DNA from: an uncultured Bacilli bacterium
GTDB lineage: Bacteria > Bacillota_I > Bacilli_A > RF39 > UBA660
Direction of reading: 5' to 3'
Assembly: GCA_934183705.1 (NCBI GenBank)
Contig: CAKPSW010000017.1
Coordinates: forward strand, 1 to 19,790
DNA: 19,790 bases
Shown: positions 1 to 8,556 of the stretch, piece after piece
How the letters are laid out: each line of letters opens with the position of its first letter
Numbering within the stretch: the first letter of the stretch is position 1
Translations under genes and position numbers: made by a program
The notes under the pieces: model-generated
The model's input: the letters and a program-made list of their open reading frames with translations, nothing else
What the model was told of the DNA's origin: nothing
The model's database searches: none

Positions 1-1859
1 TAGAAAAGATAGAACCAGATGCTATATTAAGTAAGGAAGAAATTAAAGAAACTAAAAATAAAGATATTTATAGAATACTATTAGGGGCATTTTTAGGAGT
101 GCTAGGAATAATAATAAAAACTCCAAAATACTTAAGTATGATATTGATACTTTTAGCTTATATAATATTACTATATAGGACATTAACTACCGCTATTAAA
201 CAACTAAGAAATAAAACTATAAACGAAAATTTTTTAGTAACAATATCTACAATAGGAGCTTACTTATTAGGAGAAACACATGAAGGCTTAATGGTAATAT
301 TCTTATATGAAATAGGAAAAATACTAGAAAGTAAAGCCGTAAATAAAAGCCGTAATTCAGTAGCAGAATTAATGAATATTAAAGAAGAAACATCTAATTT
401 AAAAGATAATAATAAAATAAAAATAGTTCCTACAACTGAAATAAAAGTTGGTGATATAATAGTAGTAAAAGAAGGAGAAAGAGTCCCTTTAGATGGTATA
501 GTAGTAAAAGGCGAAACTATGTTAGATACTAGTGCCTTAACAGGGGAATCACTTCCAGTATCAGTATCAACTGGTGATAACGTATTATCAGGTAGTATAA
601 ATAAAGGTGGTGTATTAGAAATAAAAGTGTCATCATTGTATAAAGATTCTACTGTAAATAAAATACTAGAATTAGTAGAAAACGCAACCGAAAGAAAAAC
701 CAAAGTAGAAACAATAGTATCAAAATACTCTTCAAAATATACCATAGGAGTAATAATTATAGCCATATTAACAGCACTATTTCTACCACTATTTATTAAT
801 ATGACATATACAGATAGTATTTATAAAGGATTAACAATCCTAGTAATATCATGCCCATGTGCTATAGCCATATCTATACCATTATCATATTTTTCTGGTA
901 TAGGAGCGGCATCCAAAGAAGGAATATTAATAAAAGGAAGTAACTATTTAGATAGTATTAAAGATATTAATGAAATAGTATTTGATAAAACAGGAACAAT
1001 AACTACAGGAGAATTCTACATATCAAAAATAAATATCCACGATAAAAAATACACAGAAGATCAAATAATGGAAATATTCGCAGGTGGAGAATCACTATCA
1101 AATCATCCAATCGCTAAATCTGTATTAAAAAATTATACTAAAGAAATAAATCACGAAGATATCAAAGACTATAAAGAAGTATCTGGAAAAGGTATTGAAT
1201 TTACATATAAAAAAGATAAAGTAAGAATAGGAAATGCAAAATTCTGCAAAAATAAAGAAGAAAATAGTAATATATATTTAATGATAAACAACTCTTTAGT
1301 AGCGGATTTAGAAATAAAAGACGAAATAAAAAAAGATGTTGTTAACACAATGCAAGAACTAAAAAAAATGAATATAAATATTCATATGTTTACTGGTGAT
1401 ACAAAAGAAAAAGCAACAGAAATAGCCCAGCAAGTAGGTATAGATAATATTAACTATAGTATGCTTCCTAGTGATAAGTATACATACTTAGAAGAAATAA
1501 TAAAAAAGAAAACAGAAAAAAGTATAGTATCATTCGTAGGGGATGGGATAAATGACGCTCCAGTATTAAAATTATCAGATTTAGGAATATCTATGGGTAG
1601 TCTAGGGACCGATTCAGCCATTGAAGCATCAGATGTAGTCATAATGAATGATAATCTAGAAAAGATAGTAACAGCAATAAATATATCTAAGAAAACAAAT
1701 AAAATAATTAAAGAAAACCTAATTTTTGCTTTAGGAGTAAAATTGCTAGTATTAGTATTAACGTTAATAGGATTATCCACTATGTTAGAAGCAGTATTTG
1801 CAGATGTTGGTGTAACAGTACTTTGTATATTAAATACATTACGTTTACTAAAAAAATAA
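1..1859 (+). CDS. P1B-type heavy-metal (Zn/Cd-like) transporting ATPase, 5' end outside window
   Basis: ATP-driven metal efflux pump of the cytoplasmic membrane. The frame is open from position 3 with no start before an internal GTG at 99, so the N-terminus (where a metal-binding HMA domain usually lies) is outside the window. Visible in order: membrane helices, the actuator loop motif TGES (about 541-552), the metal-site motif SCPCA in a membrane helix (849-863), the phosphorylated Asp in DKTGT (984-998), the nucleotide-domain His-Pro in SNHPIAKS (about 1099-1122), and the hinge GDGINDAP (1539-1562). The last helix carries FADVG followed by N and LRLL; an Asp there is typical of the Zn/Cd/Pb (ZntA/CadA) subgroup. 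The family is clear. The metal is inferred from the CPC plus last-helix Asp pattern. No regulator gene is visible next to it in the window, and no convincing terminator follows it. Confidence 0.93.
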   Translation, partial: EKIEPDAILSKEEIKETKNKDIYRILLGAFLGVLGIIIKTPKYLSMILILLAYIILLYRTLTTAIKQLRNKTINENFLVTISTIGAYLLGETHEGLMVIFLYEIGKILESKAVNKSRNSVAELMNIKEETSNLKDNNKIKIVPTTEIKVGDIIVVKEGERVPLDGIVVKGETMLDTSALTGESLPVSVSTGDNVLSGSINKGGVLEIKVSSLYKDSTVNKILELVENATERKTKVETIVSKYSSKYTIGVIIIAILTALFLPLFINMTYTDSIYKGLTILVISCPCAIAISIPLSYFSGIGAASKEGILIKGSNYLDSIKDINEIVFDKTGTITTGEFYISKINIHDKKYTEDQIMEIFAGGESLSNHPIAKSVLKNYTKEINHEDIKDYKEVSGKGIEFTYKKDKVRIGNAKFCKNKEENSNIYLMINNSLVADLEIKDEIKKDVVNTMQELKKMNINIHMFTGDTKEKATEIAQQVGIDNINYSMLPSDKYTYLEEIIKKKTEKSIVSFVGDGINDAPVLKLSDLGISMGSLGTDSAIEASDVVIMNDNLEKIVTAINISKKTNKIIKENLIFALGVKLLVLVLTLIGLSTMLEAVFADVGVTVLCILNTLRLLKK

Positions 1860-1865
1860 TAATAG

Positions 1866-1894
1866 TTGTAATATTAGAAAAAGTAATATATAAT
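1866..1894 (+). promoter_or_regulatory. Predicted housekeeping promoter for the 1917 gene
   Basis: TTGTAA at 1866-1871, a 17-nt spacer, and a perfect TATAAT at 1889-1894. Transcription would start near 1901, a few bases before the AGGAGG SD (1906-1911) of the next gene. This lets the membrane-protein gene be expressed independently of the ATPase upstream. Confidence 0.6.
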
Positions 1895-1916
1895 GATATT
1901 ATAATAGGAGGAAAAT

Positions 1917-2459
1917 ATGGACACAATAATTGGAATAATATTCATATCAGTAATAGGAACACTACTCCACTTTATGTATGAATTCTCGGGACACAATAAA
2001 ATAGTATCACTTTTTGCAGCAGTTAATGAAAGCACCTGGGAACACATTAAAATTGCCTTAACACCAACATTTATTTGGACCCTTTATGATGGAGCAATAT
2101 ATGGAATGAATGAAAATTATTTTATAGCAAAAACATCAAGCATATTAGTAATAATAATCATAATACCACTACTATTTTATGCTTATCAATTAATAACAAA
2201 AAAATCCATCTTAATAGTGGATATAATAATATTCTACTTAGCTATAATTTTAAGCAATCTAACATTTAGCTATATAATAAATATAGAACCATTACATTTC
2301 TTTTATTCCTATATATCAGTAGTAATTCTATTTATTATATTTGGATTTTATATGGTATTAACTTTATTACCAATAAAAAACTTCTTGTTCAAAGATCCAA
2401 TTACCAAAAGATATGGAATAAGAGGCCATTCCCATCATGAACATAAAGAAGATAAATAA
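1917..2459 (+). CDS. Small integral membrane protein, DUF6512-like
   Basis: A 180-residue, very hydrophobic protein with about five or six membrane segments and no signal peptide cleavage site. Near the N-terminus, after the first helix, is NESTWEH (residues 37-43). I associate this motif with the DUF6512 family of uncharacterised Firmicutes membrane proteins; I make this match from memory. The C-terminus is a charged, His-rich tail (residues about 170-180), which could be cytosolic and might bind metal, but that is only a guess. The start is fixed by a perfect AGGAGG five bases upstream. It follows the metal ATPase by 57 nt but has its own promoter. The function is unknown. Confidence 0.8.
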   Translation: MDTIIGIIFISVIGTLLHFMYEFSGHNKIVSLFAAVNESTWEHIKIALTPTFIWTLYDGAIYGMNENYFIAKTSSILVIIIIIPLLFYAYQLITKKSILIVDIIIFYLAIILSNLTFSYIINIEPLHFFYSYISVVILFIIFGFYMVLTLLPIKNFLFKDPITKRYGIRGHSHHEHKEDK

Positions 2460-2467
2460 AATGATAG

Positions 2468-2493
2468 AAACATGTTTTAATAACATGTTTTTT
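2468..2493 (+). terminator. Rho-independent terminator after the DUF6512-like gene
   Basis: A 9-bp perfect stem AAACATGTT (2468-2476) / AACATGTTT (2482-2490) with a 5-nt loop, running into a T-run at 2488-2493. It separates the ATPase/membrane-protein region from the rlmN operon. Confidence 0.75.
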
Positions 2494-2494
2494 C

Positions 2495-2503
2495 TGTTAT
2501 AAT
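2495..2503 (+). promoter_or_regulatory. Extended -10 promoter for the rlmN operon
   Basis: TGT followed by TATAAT (2498-2503) forms an extended -10 directly downstream of the preceding terminator. The -35 (TTTTAA at 2475-2480, 17-nt spacing) is poor and overlaps the terminator stem, so recognition would depend on the TG extension. The next start codon is at 2529. Confidence 0.55.
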
Positions 2504-2528
2504 ATAAATAGAACATGGAAGTGAATAA

Positions 2529-3542
2529 ATGAGAAATATATATGATTTAACATTACAAGAATTAGAAGAATACTTTATTCAAATTGGCGAAAAACCTTTT
2601 AGAGCCACTCAAGTATATGAAGGACTATATAAGAAGAGACTAAATTCATTTGATGAAATGACTAATATTAGCAAAGAACTAAGAGAAAAATTAACTAATG
2701 ATTTTTCTTTATTTAAAATAAAATTAATAATAAAACAAACAGGAAAAGATGTAAATAAATACCTATTTGAGTTAGATGATGGTAATAAAATAGAGTCAGT
2801 TTTAATGTTTCATGATTATGGAACAAGTATATGTGTATCATCCCAAGTAGGGTGTAATATGACATGTGCTTTCTGTGAAAGTGGCAGATTAAAAAAAGTA
2901 AGAAATTTATTAGCCTATGAAATAGTACAGCAAATTCTTCTTATAGAAGAAGACATAAAGAAAAGAATAACTCATGTTGTTATGATGGGAATAGGAGAAC
3001 CATTTGATAATTACGATAATATTATGCGTTTTGTAAAAATAATAAATTGTAGTAAAGGCATTGATATTGGTTCTAGACATATAACAATCTCAACATGTGG
3101 TGTTATTCCGGGTATAAAAAAATTTATGAATGAGGAAGGGCAAGTTAATTTAGCCATAAGTCTTCATGCTCCTAATGATGAATTAAGAAGTAAACTAATG
3201 CCTATAAACAAAGCCTATCATTTAGAAGAATTAATGGATACCATAAAAGAATATATAGCAAAGACTAATAGAAGAGTTACTTTTGAATATATTATGTTAG
3301 AGAATATAAATGATAGTGAAAAAGAAGCCAAAGAATTAGTAAAATTATTAAAAGGTATAAATTGCTATGTAAATTTAATACCATATAATGAAACAGAAAA
3401 TATTGGCTTTAAACGTACAAAAAAGTGGAAAATTTTAGCTTTTTATGATATACTTAAGTCAAATAATATAAATGTAACAATAAGAAAAGAATTTGGCGGA
3501 GCAGTAGATGCTGCTTGTGGCCAATTAAGAGCAAATAATTAA
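2529..3542 (+). CDS. rlmN: 23S rRNA (adenine2503-C2) methyltransferase RlmN
   Basis: Radical-SAM enzyme that methylates C2 of A2503 in 23S rRNA (and A37 of some tRNAs) in the cytoplasm. At 337 residues it is of normal family length. The N-terminal helical domain starts with LTLQELEEYF. The [4Fe-4S] motif C-x3-C-x2-C is C109/C113/C116. C102 in CVSSQ and C330 in AACGQL match the two conserved Cys residues used for the methyl-transfer intermediate (C118 and C355 in E. coli). GIGEPFDNYDN and SLHAPND are further family signatures. A GGAAGTG SD precedes the ATG. It is the first gene of the operon; prpC follows after 15 nt, the same order as yloN-prpC-prkC in Bacillus. Confidence 0.97.
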   Translation: MRNIYDLTLQELEEYFIQIGEKPFRATQVYEGLYKKRLNSFDEMTNISKELREKLTNDFSLFKIKLIIKQTGKDVNKYLFELDDGNKIESVLMFHDYGTSICVSSQVGCNMTCAFCESGRLKKVRNLLAYEIVQQILLIEEDIKKRITHVVMMGIGEPFDNYDNIMRFVKIINCSKGIDIGSRHITISTCGVIPGIKKFMNEEGQVNLAISLHAPNDELRSKLMPINKAYHLEELMDTIKEYIAKTNRRVTFEYIMLENINDSEKEAKELVKLLKGINCYVNLIPYNETENIGFKRTKKWKILAFYDILKSNNINVTIRKEFGGAVDAACGQLRANN

Positions 3543-3557
3543 AGAGGAAGTGAAACA

Positions 3558-4298
3558 ATGCAGACATTTTACATGACTGATGCAGGAAAAGTAAGAACAC
3601 ATAACGAAGACAATGTGACAATAATAAGTAATAATAATAATGAATTCATTCTAGCAGTAGCGGATGGAATGGGTGGACATAAAGCAGGAGAAGTGGCTTC
3701 AAATATAGCCATAGAACATATAACAGAAAGCTTTGAAAAATTAACTACGTTAGGAAAAAAAGAAGATGCAATAGAATGGCTTCGAAACATAGTAAAAGAA
3801 ATAAATGACAAAATATTTGCATATACAAGAGAACATCCAGAAAGCAAAGGTATGGGTACAACACTAGTAATTGCTGTAAAAACAGATGACTATATATTAT
3901 ATGGAAATATTGGTGATTCATCAGGATATGCCATAAAAAACGAAAAACTACATAAAATAACCCACGATCATACATTAGTAAATTTACTTGTATCTACTGG
4001 CGAATTAACCCCTGAGCAAGCAAAATTTCATCCAAGAAAAAATCTCCTAACAAGAGCTTTAGGAGCCAATGATCCTATAGAAATAGATATTTTTGATGTT
4101 GATAACAACGTAGGGGGACTATTTCTATGTAGTGATGGCCTAACAAACATGGTAACAGAAGAACAAATAGAAAAAGTATTAAACAACAAATCATCAATTG
4201 AAGAACAAGTAGAAAAATTAATCAAAAAGAGTAATATGCGTGGTGGCACAGACAATATATCAATTGCTTATCTAAAAAAGGAGAGTGGTGATTTATAA
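3558..4298 (+). CDS. prpC: PP2C-family Ser/Thr protein phosphatase
   Basis: A 246-residue metal-dependent phosphatase that reverses phosphorylation by the PASTA kinase encoded next. Conserved PP2C features: NEDN at residues 16-19, the metal-binding ADGMGGH (Asp36-Gly37), GMGTT, GDSSGY, CSDGLTN, and GGTDNIS near the C-terminus with metal ligand Asp232. No membrane segment, so it is cytosolic and would act on the kinase's cytosolic domain and its targets. The stop and the kinase start share one base (TAATG at 4296-4300), implying translational coupling. The SD is AGAGGAAGTG (3543-3552), upstream of the ATG. Confidence 0.97.
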   Translation: MQTFYMTDAGKVRTHNEDNVTIISNNNNEFILAVADGMGGHKAGEVASNIAIEHITESFEKLTTLGKKEDAIEWLRNIVKEINDKIFAYTREHPESKGMGTTLVIAVKTDDYILYGNIGDSSGYAIKNEKLHKITHDHTLVNLLVSTGELTPEQAKFHPRKNLLTRALGANDPIEIDIFDVDNNVGGLFLCSDGLTNMVTEEQIEKVLNNKSSIEEQVEKLIKKSNMRGGTDNISIAYLKKESGDL

Positions 4299-6049
4299 TG
4301 TTATCAAAGGGACAAAAAATTAATGACAGATATGAAATCATTAAGACAATTGGCGAAGGTGGTATGGCTAATGTATATTTAGCAAATGATTTAATATTAG
4401 ACAGAAAAGTAGCAATAAAAGTATTACGTGGTGACTTATCAAATGACGAAAAGTTCATAAGAAGATTCAAAAGGGAAGCCCTATCAGTTTCTAATCTTTC
4501 TCATCCAAACATTGTAGAAGTATATGATGTTGGAGAAGAAGATGGTAACTACTATATTGTAATGGAATATATTGAAGGAAAAACACTAAAACAATTACTT
4601 CAAAAAAGAGGAGCATTAACACTTCCAGAAGTAATAGATATAATGAGCCAACTAACAGATGGCCTAGCACATGCTCATGAAGCATATATAATCCATCGTG
4701 ATATCAAACCACAAAATATTATGATTGAAGATAATGGAATGATAAAAATAACAGACTTTGGAATCGCTATGGCCTTAAATTCAACACAACTTACCCAGAC
4801 AAATTCAGTAATGGGATCAGTTCACTACCTACCTCCTGAGCAGGCTAATGGCAAAGGATCTACTATAAAAAGTGATATATATTCATTAGGAATATTAATG
4901 TACGAACTATTAACAGGCTCTGTACCATTCAAAGGAGATACAGCTGTAGAGATAGCCCTAAAACACATGAAAGAAAAAATACCAAGTATCAGAAAACAAA
5001 ACCCAACAATACCACAATCAGTAGAAAATATAGTTATAAAAGCAACTGCTAAGAATCCTAAAAATAGGTATGACAGTGCAAGAGAAATGTACTCTGATCT
5101 AAAAACAGCAATGGAAAGAACAAATGAAAAAAGAATAGTATTTGAATATCCAGAAAATGACTTAGAGGAGACAAAAGTAATAGCTCCTATAAAAGAACCC
5201 AAAAAAGTAGTAGAAAAACCAGAAGAACCAAAAGAGGAAGAAATAATTTCAGAAGAAAAAAGCAAGAATAAATTGCCAATAATTTTAGCAGCGGTACTTT
5301 TAGTTATTCTAATAGCTTTATCTATTATATATTTAGTTATAAGCAGTCACGATGTAAAAGAAGTAAAAGTACCAGATGTAGAAGGATTAACAACCGAAGA
5401 AGCAATAAAAGAATTAAAAAAATATGGTCTAGCTTATACAACAAAATCTGAAGAGAATGAAGATATCGAAGAAGGAAAAGTAATAAGAACAGAACCAAAA
5501 AAAGGTTCCACCAAAGTAAAAGGTAGCACCGTAACAATAATAGAATCAATAGGCAAAGAGTTTTTAGTTCTTGAAGATTATACCGGTCAAAACTATTATG
5601 AGATAAAAGGAAAACTAGAAACAAAAGGTATTAAAATAGAAATGAAAACAAAATCAGTTGAAAATGCCTCAGAATATAAAGATAAAGAAGACTTAATAAT
5701 AGATCAAGAACCAAAATACAATAAAGATGAAGAGAAAAAACTATACAAAAACGATACCGTTATTCTATATATTCCAGAAGTAGATGTATATCCAGATATG
5801 GCCGAAGAAAAATGGACTTTACAGCAAGCTCAAGATTTCGCAAAAGAATACAAATTAACATTAGATATAAAATATAAAGAAACAAAGGATGTTGATGAAA
5901 ATATAATATTAGACCAAAGCCGTGATAAGGGAGATCCAATATATGAAGGATACACCTTAAAAATAACAGTATCCAAAAAACCAGAAGATAAAAAACCAGA
6001 AGATAAAAAAGATAATGCAAATGCACTATTACCAAGTGATAATGAGTAA
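4298..6049 (+). CDS. prkC: PASTA-domain Ser/Thr protein kinase (PrkC/StkP type)
   Basis: A 583-residue transmembrane kinase that senses cell-wall fragments or lipid II and signals growth, division and (in spore formers) germination. The cytosolic kinase domain (about 12-270) has the Gly loop GEGGMANV (19-26), catalytic Lys41, HRDIKPQN with Asp135, and DFG Asp153. An acidic/Pro-rich linker follows, then one membrane helix (about 325-348). Three extracellular PASTA repeats span about 353-418, 420-490 and 492-560, where three is common in this family. The tail ends in a tandem KPEDK repeat. Translation is coupled to prpC by a 1-nt overlap, and rsgA follows after 11 nt. In Bacillus the RsgA homologue is itself a PrkC substrate, so the clustering has functional sense. 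Confidence 0.97.
   Translation: MLSKGQKINDRYEIIKTIGEGGMANVYLANDLILDRKVAIKVLRGDLSNDEKFIRRFKREALSVSNLSHPNIVEVYDVGEEDGNYYIVMEYIEGKTLKQLLQKRGALTLPEVIDIMSQLTDGLAHAHEAYIIHRDIKPQNIMIEDNGMIKITDFGIAMALNSTQLTQTNSVMGSVHYLPPEQANGKGSTIKSDIYSLGILMYELLTGSVPFKGDTAVEIALKHMKEKIPSIRKQNPTIPQSVENIVIKATAKNPKNRYDSAREMYSDLKTAMERTNEKRIVFEYPENDLEETKVIAPIKEPKKVVEKPEEPKEEEIISEEKSKNKLPIILAAVLLVILIALSIIYLVISSHDVKEVKVPDVEGLTTEEAIKELKKYGLAYTTKSEENEDIEEGKVIRTEPKKGSTKVKGSTVTIIESIGKEFLVLEDYTGQNYYEIKGKLETKGIKIEMKTKSVENASEYKDKEDLIIDQEPKYNKDEEKKLYKNDTVILYIPEVDVYPDMAEEKWTLQQAQDFAKEYKLTLDIKYKETKDVDENIILDQSRDKGDPIYEGYTLKITVSKKPEDKKPEDKKDNANALLPSDNE
5975..6004 (+). repeat. 15-bp tandem duplication in the prkC 3' end
   Basis: Two exact adjacent copies of AAAAAACCAGAAGAT (5975-5989 and 5990-6004) encode the repeated KPEDK at the extracellular C-terminal tail of the kinase. 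Being 15 bp, it keeps frame; copy number may vary between strains. Confidence 0.8.
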
Positions 6050-6060
6050 AGGAAAAAAGT

Positions 6061-6894
6061 ATGGAAGGCATAATAATAAAAAATCAAAGTAATGATTATA
6101 CAGTAAAAACATCAAAAGGAATAAATATATGCAAACCAAGAGGAAAATTTCGTAATGAAAAGATAACTCCTTTAGTAGGAGACCATGTTATAATAGATGA
6201 TATAAATAACTATTTATTAGAAATAAAACCAAGAAAAAACTTTTTAATAAGACCCAATATAGCAAATATTGATATAGCACTAATAATAACATCAGTAAAA
6301 GAACCAAATTTTGATAATAACCTATTAGATAAGTTACTAACAATAATATCATATAATGGTATTGAACCAATAATATGTTTAACAAAAACAGATTTATTAA
6401 ACAAAATTGAAGAAAAAGAAATAAAAAATATAATGTCATATTATATAAATATTGGATACAAAGTAGTAACTAACAATGATATAAAAGAAATAAAAAAAAT
6501 AACTAAGAACAAAGTTGTTGTATTTACAGGTCAATCAGGAGCAGGCAAATCAACATTATTAAATAAGTTAGATAAGTCATTATTACTAGAAACAAATGAA
6601 ATATCCAAAGCATTAGGAAGAGGAAAACATACTACAAGATGCGTAACTCTATATGACGTAGATGGTGCCTTAATAGCGGATACACCAGGATTCTCTATGG
6701 TAGACTTTAGAGGTATGACAAAATTAGATATCAGAGATAATATGAAAGAAATGTTTGATAACTTAGAAAAGTGTAAATATAGAGATTGTATGCATATCAA
6801 AGAAGACGATTGTTATGTCAAACAGTTAGTAGAAAATGGTGAAATATTAAAATCAAGATATGAAAATTATAAATCATTTCTAGGAGGAAAATAA
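6061..6894 (+). CDS. rsgA: Small ribosomal subunit-dependent GTPase A
   Basis: A circularly permuted GTPase that checks late maturation of the 30S subunit and releases assembly factors. It has 277 residues, a usual size. An N-terminal OB-fold region comes first, then GTPase motifs in permuted order: G4 TKTD (108-111), G1 GQSGAGKST (157-165), the HTTR switch, and G3 DTPGF (from 207). The C-terminal zinc site has Cys238, Cys243, His245 and Cys251 (C-x4-C-x-H-x5-C), the family pattern. An AAAGGA-type SD lies just upstream of the ATG and prkC ends 11 nt before. The stop overlaps the rpe start (TAATG at 6892-6896). Confidence 0.97.
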   Translation: MEGIIIKNQSNDYTVKTSKGINICKPRGKFRNEKITPLVGDHVIIDDINNYLLEIKPRKNFLIRPNIANIDIALIITSVKEPNFDNNLLDKLLTIISYNGIEPIICLTKTDLLNKIEEKEIKNIMSYYINIGYKVVTNNDIKEIKKITKNKVVVFTGQSGAGKSTLLNKLDKSLLLETNEISKALGRGKHTTRCVTLYDVDGALIADTPGFSMVDFRGMTKLDIRDNMKEMFDNLEKCKYRDCMHIKEDDCYVKQLVENGEILKSRYENYKSFLGGK

Positions 6895-7520
6895 TGAGAC
6901 TATCAGTATCAATATTAAATTCAATAGACAAAATAAATATGATAAAAACACTAAATAATTCAAAAATCTCATATATTCACATAGATGTAATGGACGGATT
7001 ATTTGTCTCTCAAAAATCATTACCTAGTGATGAAATAATAAAACTATCCCCGTTTTCATCTAAACCATTAGACATTCATCTAATGGTAGAAGATCCAATG
7101 TATTATATAGAAAAAATTAAAGAATTACCAAATATAGACAATATAACAATACATCTAGAAATAAATAAAGACATAAAAAATATACTAAATAAAATAAAAG
7201 AATATGACTTTAAAAGAAGCTTAGCAATCAAACCAAATACCGATATAAATCTATTAATTCCATATTTAGATACTATAGATAGAATTCTTATTATGACTGT
7301 AGAACCAGGACTTGGAGGCCAACCATTTCTAGAAAACAGTCCAAATAGAATAAAAGAAATCAAAAAACTAATCAAAGATAAAAACATCGAGCTAGAAGTA
7401 GATGGTGGAATAAATAATCAAACTATAAATAAAGTAAAAGATGTAGATATATCAGTAGTAGGCTCATATATAACTACTAGCGATAATCCAGTTCAAAGAA
7501 TAAATGACTTGTTAGTATAA
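6894..7520 (+). CDS. rpe: Ribulose-phosphate 3-epimerase
   Basis: A TIM-barrel enzyme of the pentose phosphate pathway interconverting ribulose-5-phosphate and xylulose-5-phosphate. At 208 residues it is slightly shorter than usual. Metal and acid/base residues are in place: His29 and Asp31 in HIDVMDG, His62 in DIHLMV, and Asp170 in EVDGGIN. The flexible loop VEPGLGGQPF is intact, as is the phosphate-binding VVGSYI near the end. The N-terminus begins with RLSVSILNS, resembling the family's usual PSIL-A start. It is the last gene of the rlmN operon and is translationally coupled to rsgA; a terminator follows directly. Confidence 0.96.
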   Translation: MRLSVSILNSIDKINMIKTLNNSKISYIHIDVMDGLFVSQKSLPSDEIIKLSPFSSKPLDIHLMVEDPMYYIEKIKELPNIDNITIHLEINKDIKNILNKIKEYDFKRSLAIKPNTDINLLIPYLDTIDRILIMTVEPGLGGQPFLENSPNRIKEIKKLIKDKNIELEVDGGINNQTINKVKDVDISVVGSYITTSDNPVQRINDLLV

Positions 7521-7565
7521 AAAAAGCTCCATTCTTTATAATAATAGAGAAAGGAGCTTTTTATT
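7521..7565 (+). terminator. Operon terminator with the next gene's SD in its 3' arm
   Basis: A long hairpin: AAAAAGCTCC (7521-7530) pairs with GGAGCTTTTT (7553-7562). Inside, TTCTTTAT pairs with ATAGAGAA (one G-U) around an AATA loop, leaving only one A/A mismatch. The run of Ts at 7558-7562 is short but typical. The 3' arm contains AGAAAGGAG (about 7548-7556), which is also the SD of the small ORF at 7566. Confidence 0.8.
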
Positions 7566-7682
7566 ATGCCGGAAAAAGAATTAATAACCAAAGAATTAAT
7601 AGAAGAAGAGTATAGATTAGGAAAAGAATATTATTCTCACTTATTAGAAGAAGCCAAAAAACAAAATCAAAAATACGATTAA
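7566..7682 (+). CDS. Small protein of 38 residues, unknown
   Basis: ATG at 7566 to TAA at 7680-7682. The peptide starts MPEKELITKELIEEEYRLG and is highly charged (Glu/Lys-rich), predicted to form one amphipathic helix, with no signal peptide or membrane segment. A strong SD (AAAGGAG) sits nine bases before the ATG, but inside the 3' arm of the upstream terminator hairpin, so in read-through transcripts the SD would be paired. It lies in the slot where Bacillus has thiN-spoVM; it does not resemble SpoVM. I do not recognise it. The SD and charged composition favour a real gene, but so short an ORF needs conservation to be sure. Confidence 0.5.
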   Translation: MPEKELITKELIEEEYRLGKEYYSHLLEEAKKQNQKYD

Positions 7683-7721
7683 CAAGTTATAAACAAATAC
7701 TATTGATAAATTAAAAAAATA

Positions 7722-7750
7722 ATGACTTTAAAAGCAAATTATGTTAATAT
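7722..7750 (+). promoter_or_regulatory. Predicted promoter for the 7775 gene
   Basis: ATGACT (7722-7727), 17-nt spacer, then TGT plus TAATAT (7745-7750): an extended -10 with a moderate -35. Transcription would begin near 7757, within or just before the SD AAAGGAG (7757-7763). The overlap with the SD makes the exact start uncertain. Confidence 0.4.
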
Positions 7751-7774
7751 ATATTCAAAGGAGAAATGACTACT

Positions 7775-8464
7775 ATGAATATAATCTATAATGGCGAAAT
7801 ATATTTAAAAAGAGGTCCAGAAATAATAGATCCACGTACAAGTTTTGAATACCAAAAATTAGAAGAAATAATATTAGATATAAAATTCGATGCCTCAAAA
7901 GAAAATCCAGATACCAGCAAACTTGGATACCTAGATCAATTAGAAGAATATAAAAGCTTTTTAGATACTCAAAAAACCATAACAAATTACTTAGGAACAG
8001 ATACTTTTTGGCAATTGTATACAATAGATGGCAAACATATAATTATGAAAAATAATGAACCTCATCCCTTGATAAGAGATTACAATAAAAGAGAAGAACT
8101 AGCCAAAGATTTTATAAAATTATCAGATTTTTTAAACATTGCAACCTTCGTTGGAAGACAGTTCATAAGAACATCTCATAGACTAACTTTAAATGGAAAA
8201 GTAGATAAAAGTTTTATGCCATCAAACGAATCATCTTCAAAAGAAAAATATATAGTACTATACGCTATGCAAGATTTATTCTTAATAAGAGTAGTAGATG
8301 ATCCTCTTACTTCCGATAGATATGAACTCATAAATTCCAAATATACTATAGATGGTAATTACAAATTCATAGGAAAAACATATCCTGAATATAAAGATAA
8401 ACAAAAAGTATATATCGAAATATTTGAACAACTAACTGGTAATCCAAAGAAAAAGATAAAATAA
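7775..8464 (+). CDS. Hypothetical cytosolic protein, unrecognised family
   Basis: About 229 residues if translation begins at ATG 7775, which I chose because the SD AAAGGAG (7757-7763) is only 2 nt from an alternative in-frame ATG at 7766 (MTTMNI...) but 11 nt from this one. No signal peptide or membrane helix; mixed helix/strand character with many charged residues. Recognisable pieces such as NIATFVGRQFIRTSHR and IVLYAMQDLFLIRVVDD do not map to a family I know. The C-terminus is Lys-rich. It has its own predicted promoter and lies between the rpe operon and rpmB, where Bacillus carries thiN; it does not look like thiamine pyrophosphokinase. Confidence 0.8.
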   Translation: MNIIYNGEIYLKRGPEIIDPRTSFEYQKLEEIILDIKFDASKENPDTSKLGYLDQLEEYKSFLDTQKTITNYLGTDTFWQLYTIDGKHIIMKNNEPHPLIRDYNKREELAKDFIKLSDFLNIATFVGRQFIRTSHRLTLNGKVDKSFMPSNESSSKEKYIVLYAMQDLFLIRVVDDPLTSDRYELINSKYTIDGNYKFIGKTYPEYKDKQKVYIEIFEQLTGNPKKKIK

Positions 8465-8487
8465 CTATACATCTAGTAATTTTTTTA
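8461..8487 (+). terminator. Weak AU-rich terminator candidate
   Basis: ATAACTA (8461-8467) and TAGTAAT (8474-8480) pair with one A/A mismatch around a 6-nt loop, followed by eight Ts (8480-8487). The stem is weak but the T-run and position directly at the stop codon fit a terminator. Confidence 0.4.
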
Positions 8488-8528
8488 TGTAAATAATATA
8501 CTAAATTATATTAATATAAAAATAAAAA

Positions 8529-8537
8529 TGGTATAAT
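8529..8537 (+). promoter_or_regulatory. Extended -10 promoter for the 8557 gene
   Basis: TGG followed by perfect TATAAT at 8532-8537; no clear -35. The SD AGAGGTG and ATG at 8557 follow within 20 nt, giving a very short leader. Confidence 0.55.
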
Positions 8538-8556
8538 TAAATAAAGAGGTGAAATA

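Noticed and set aside
5337..6087. Long Leu-rich ORFs on the minus strand over prkC and rsgA
   Set aside because: Mirror frames of Lys/Glu-rich coding sequence; no SD and no domain content.
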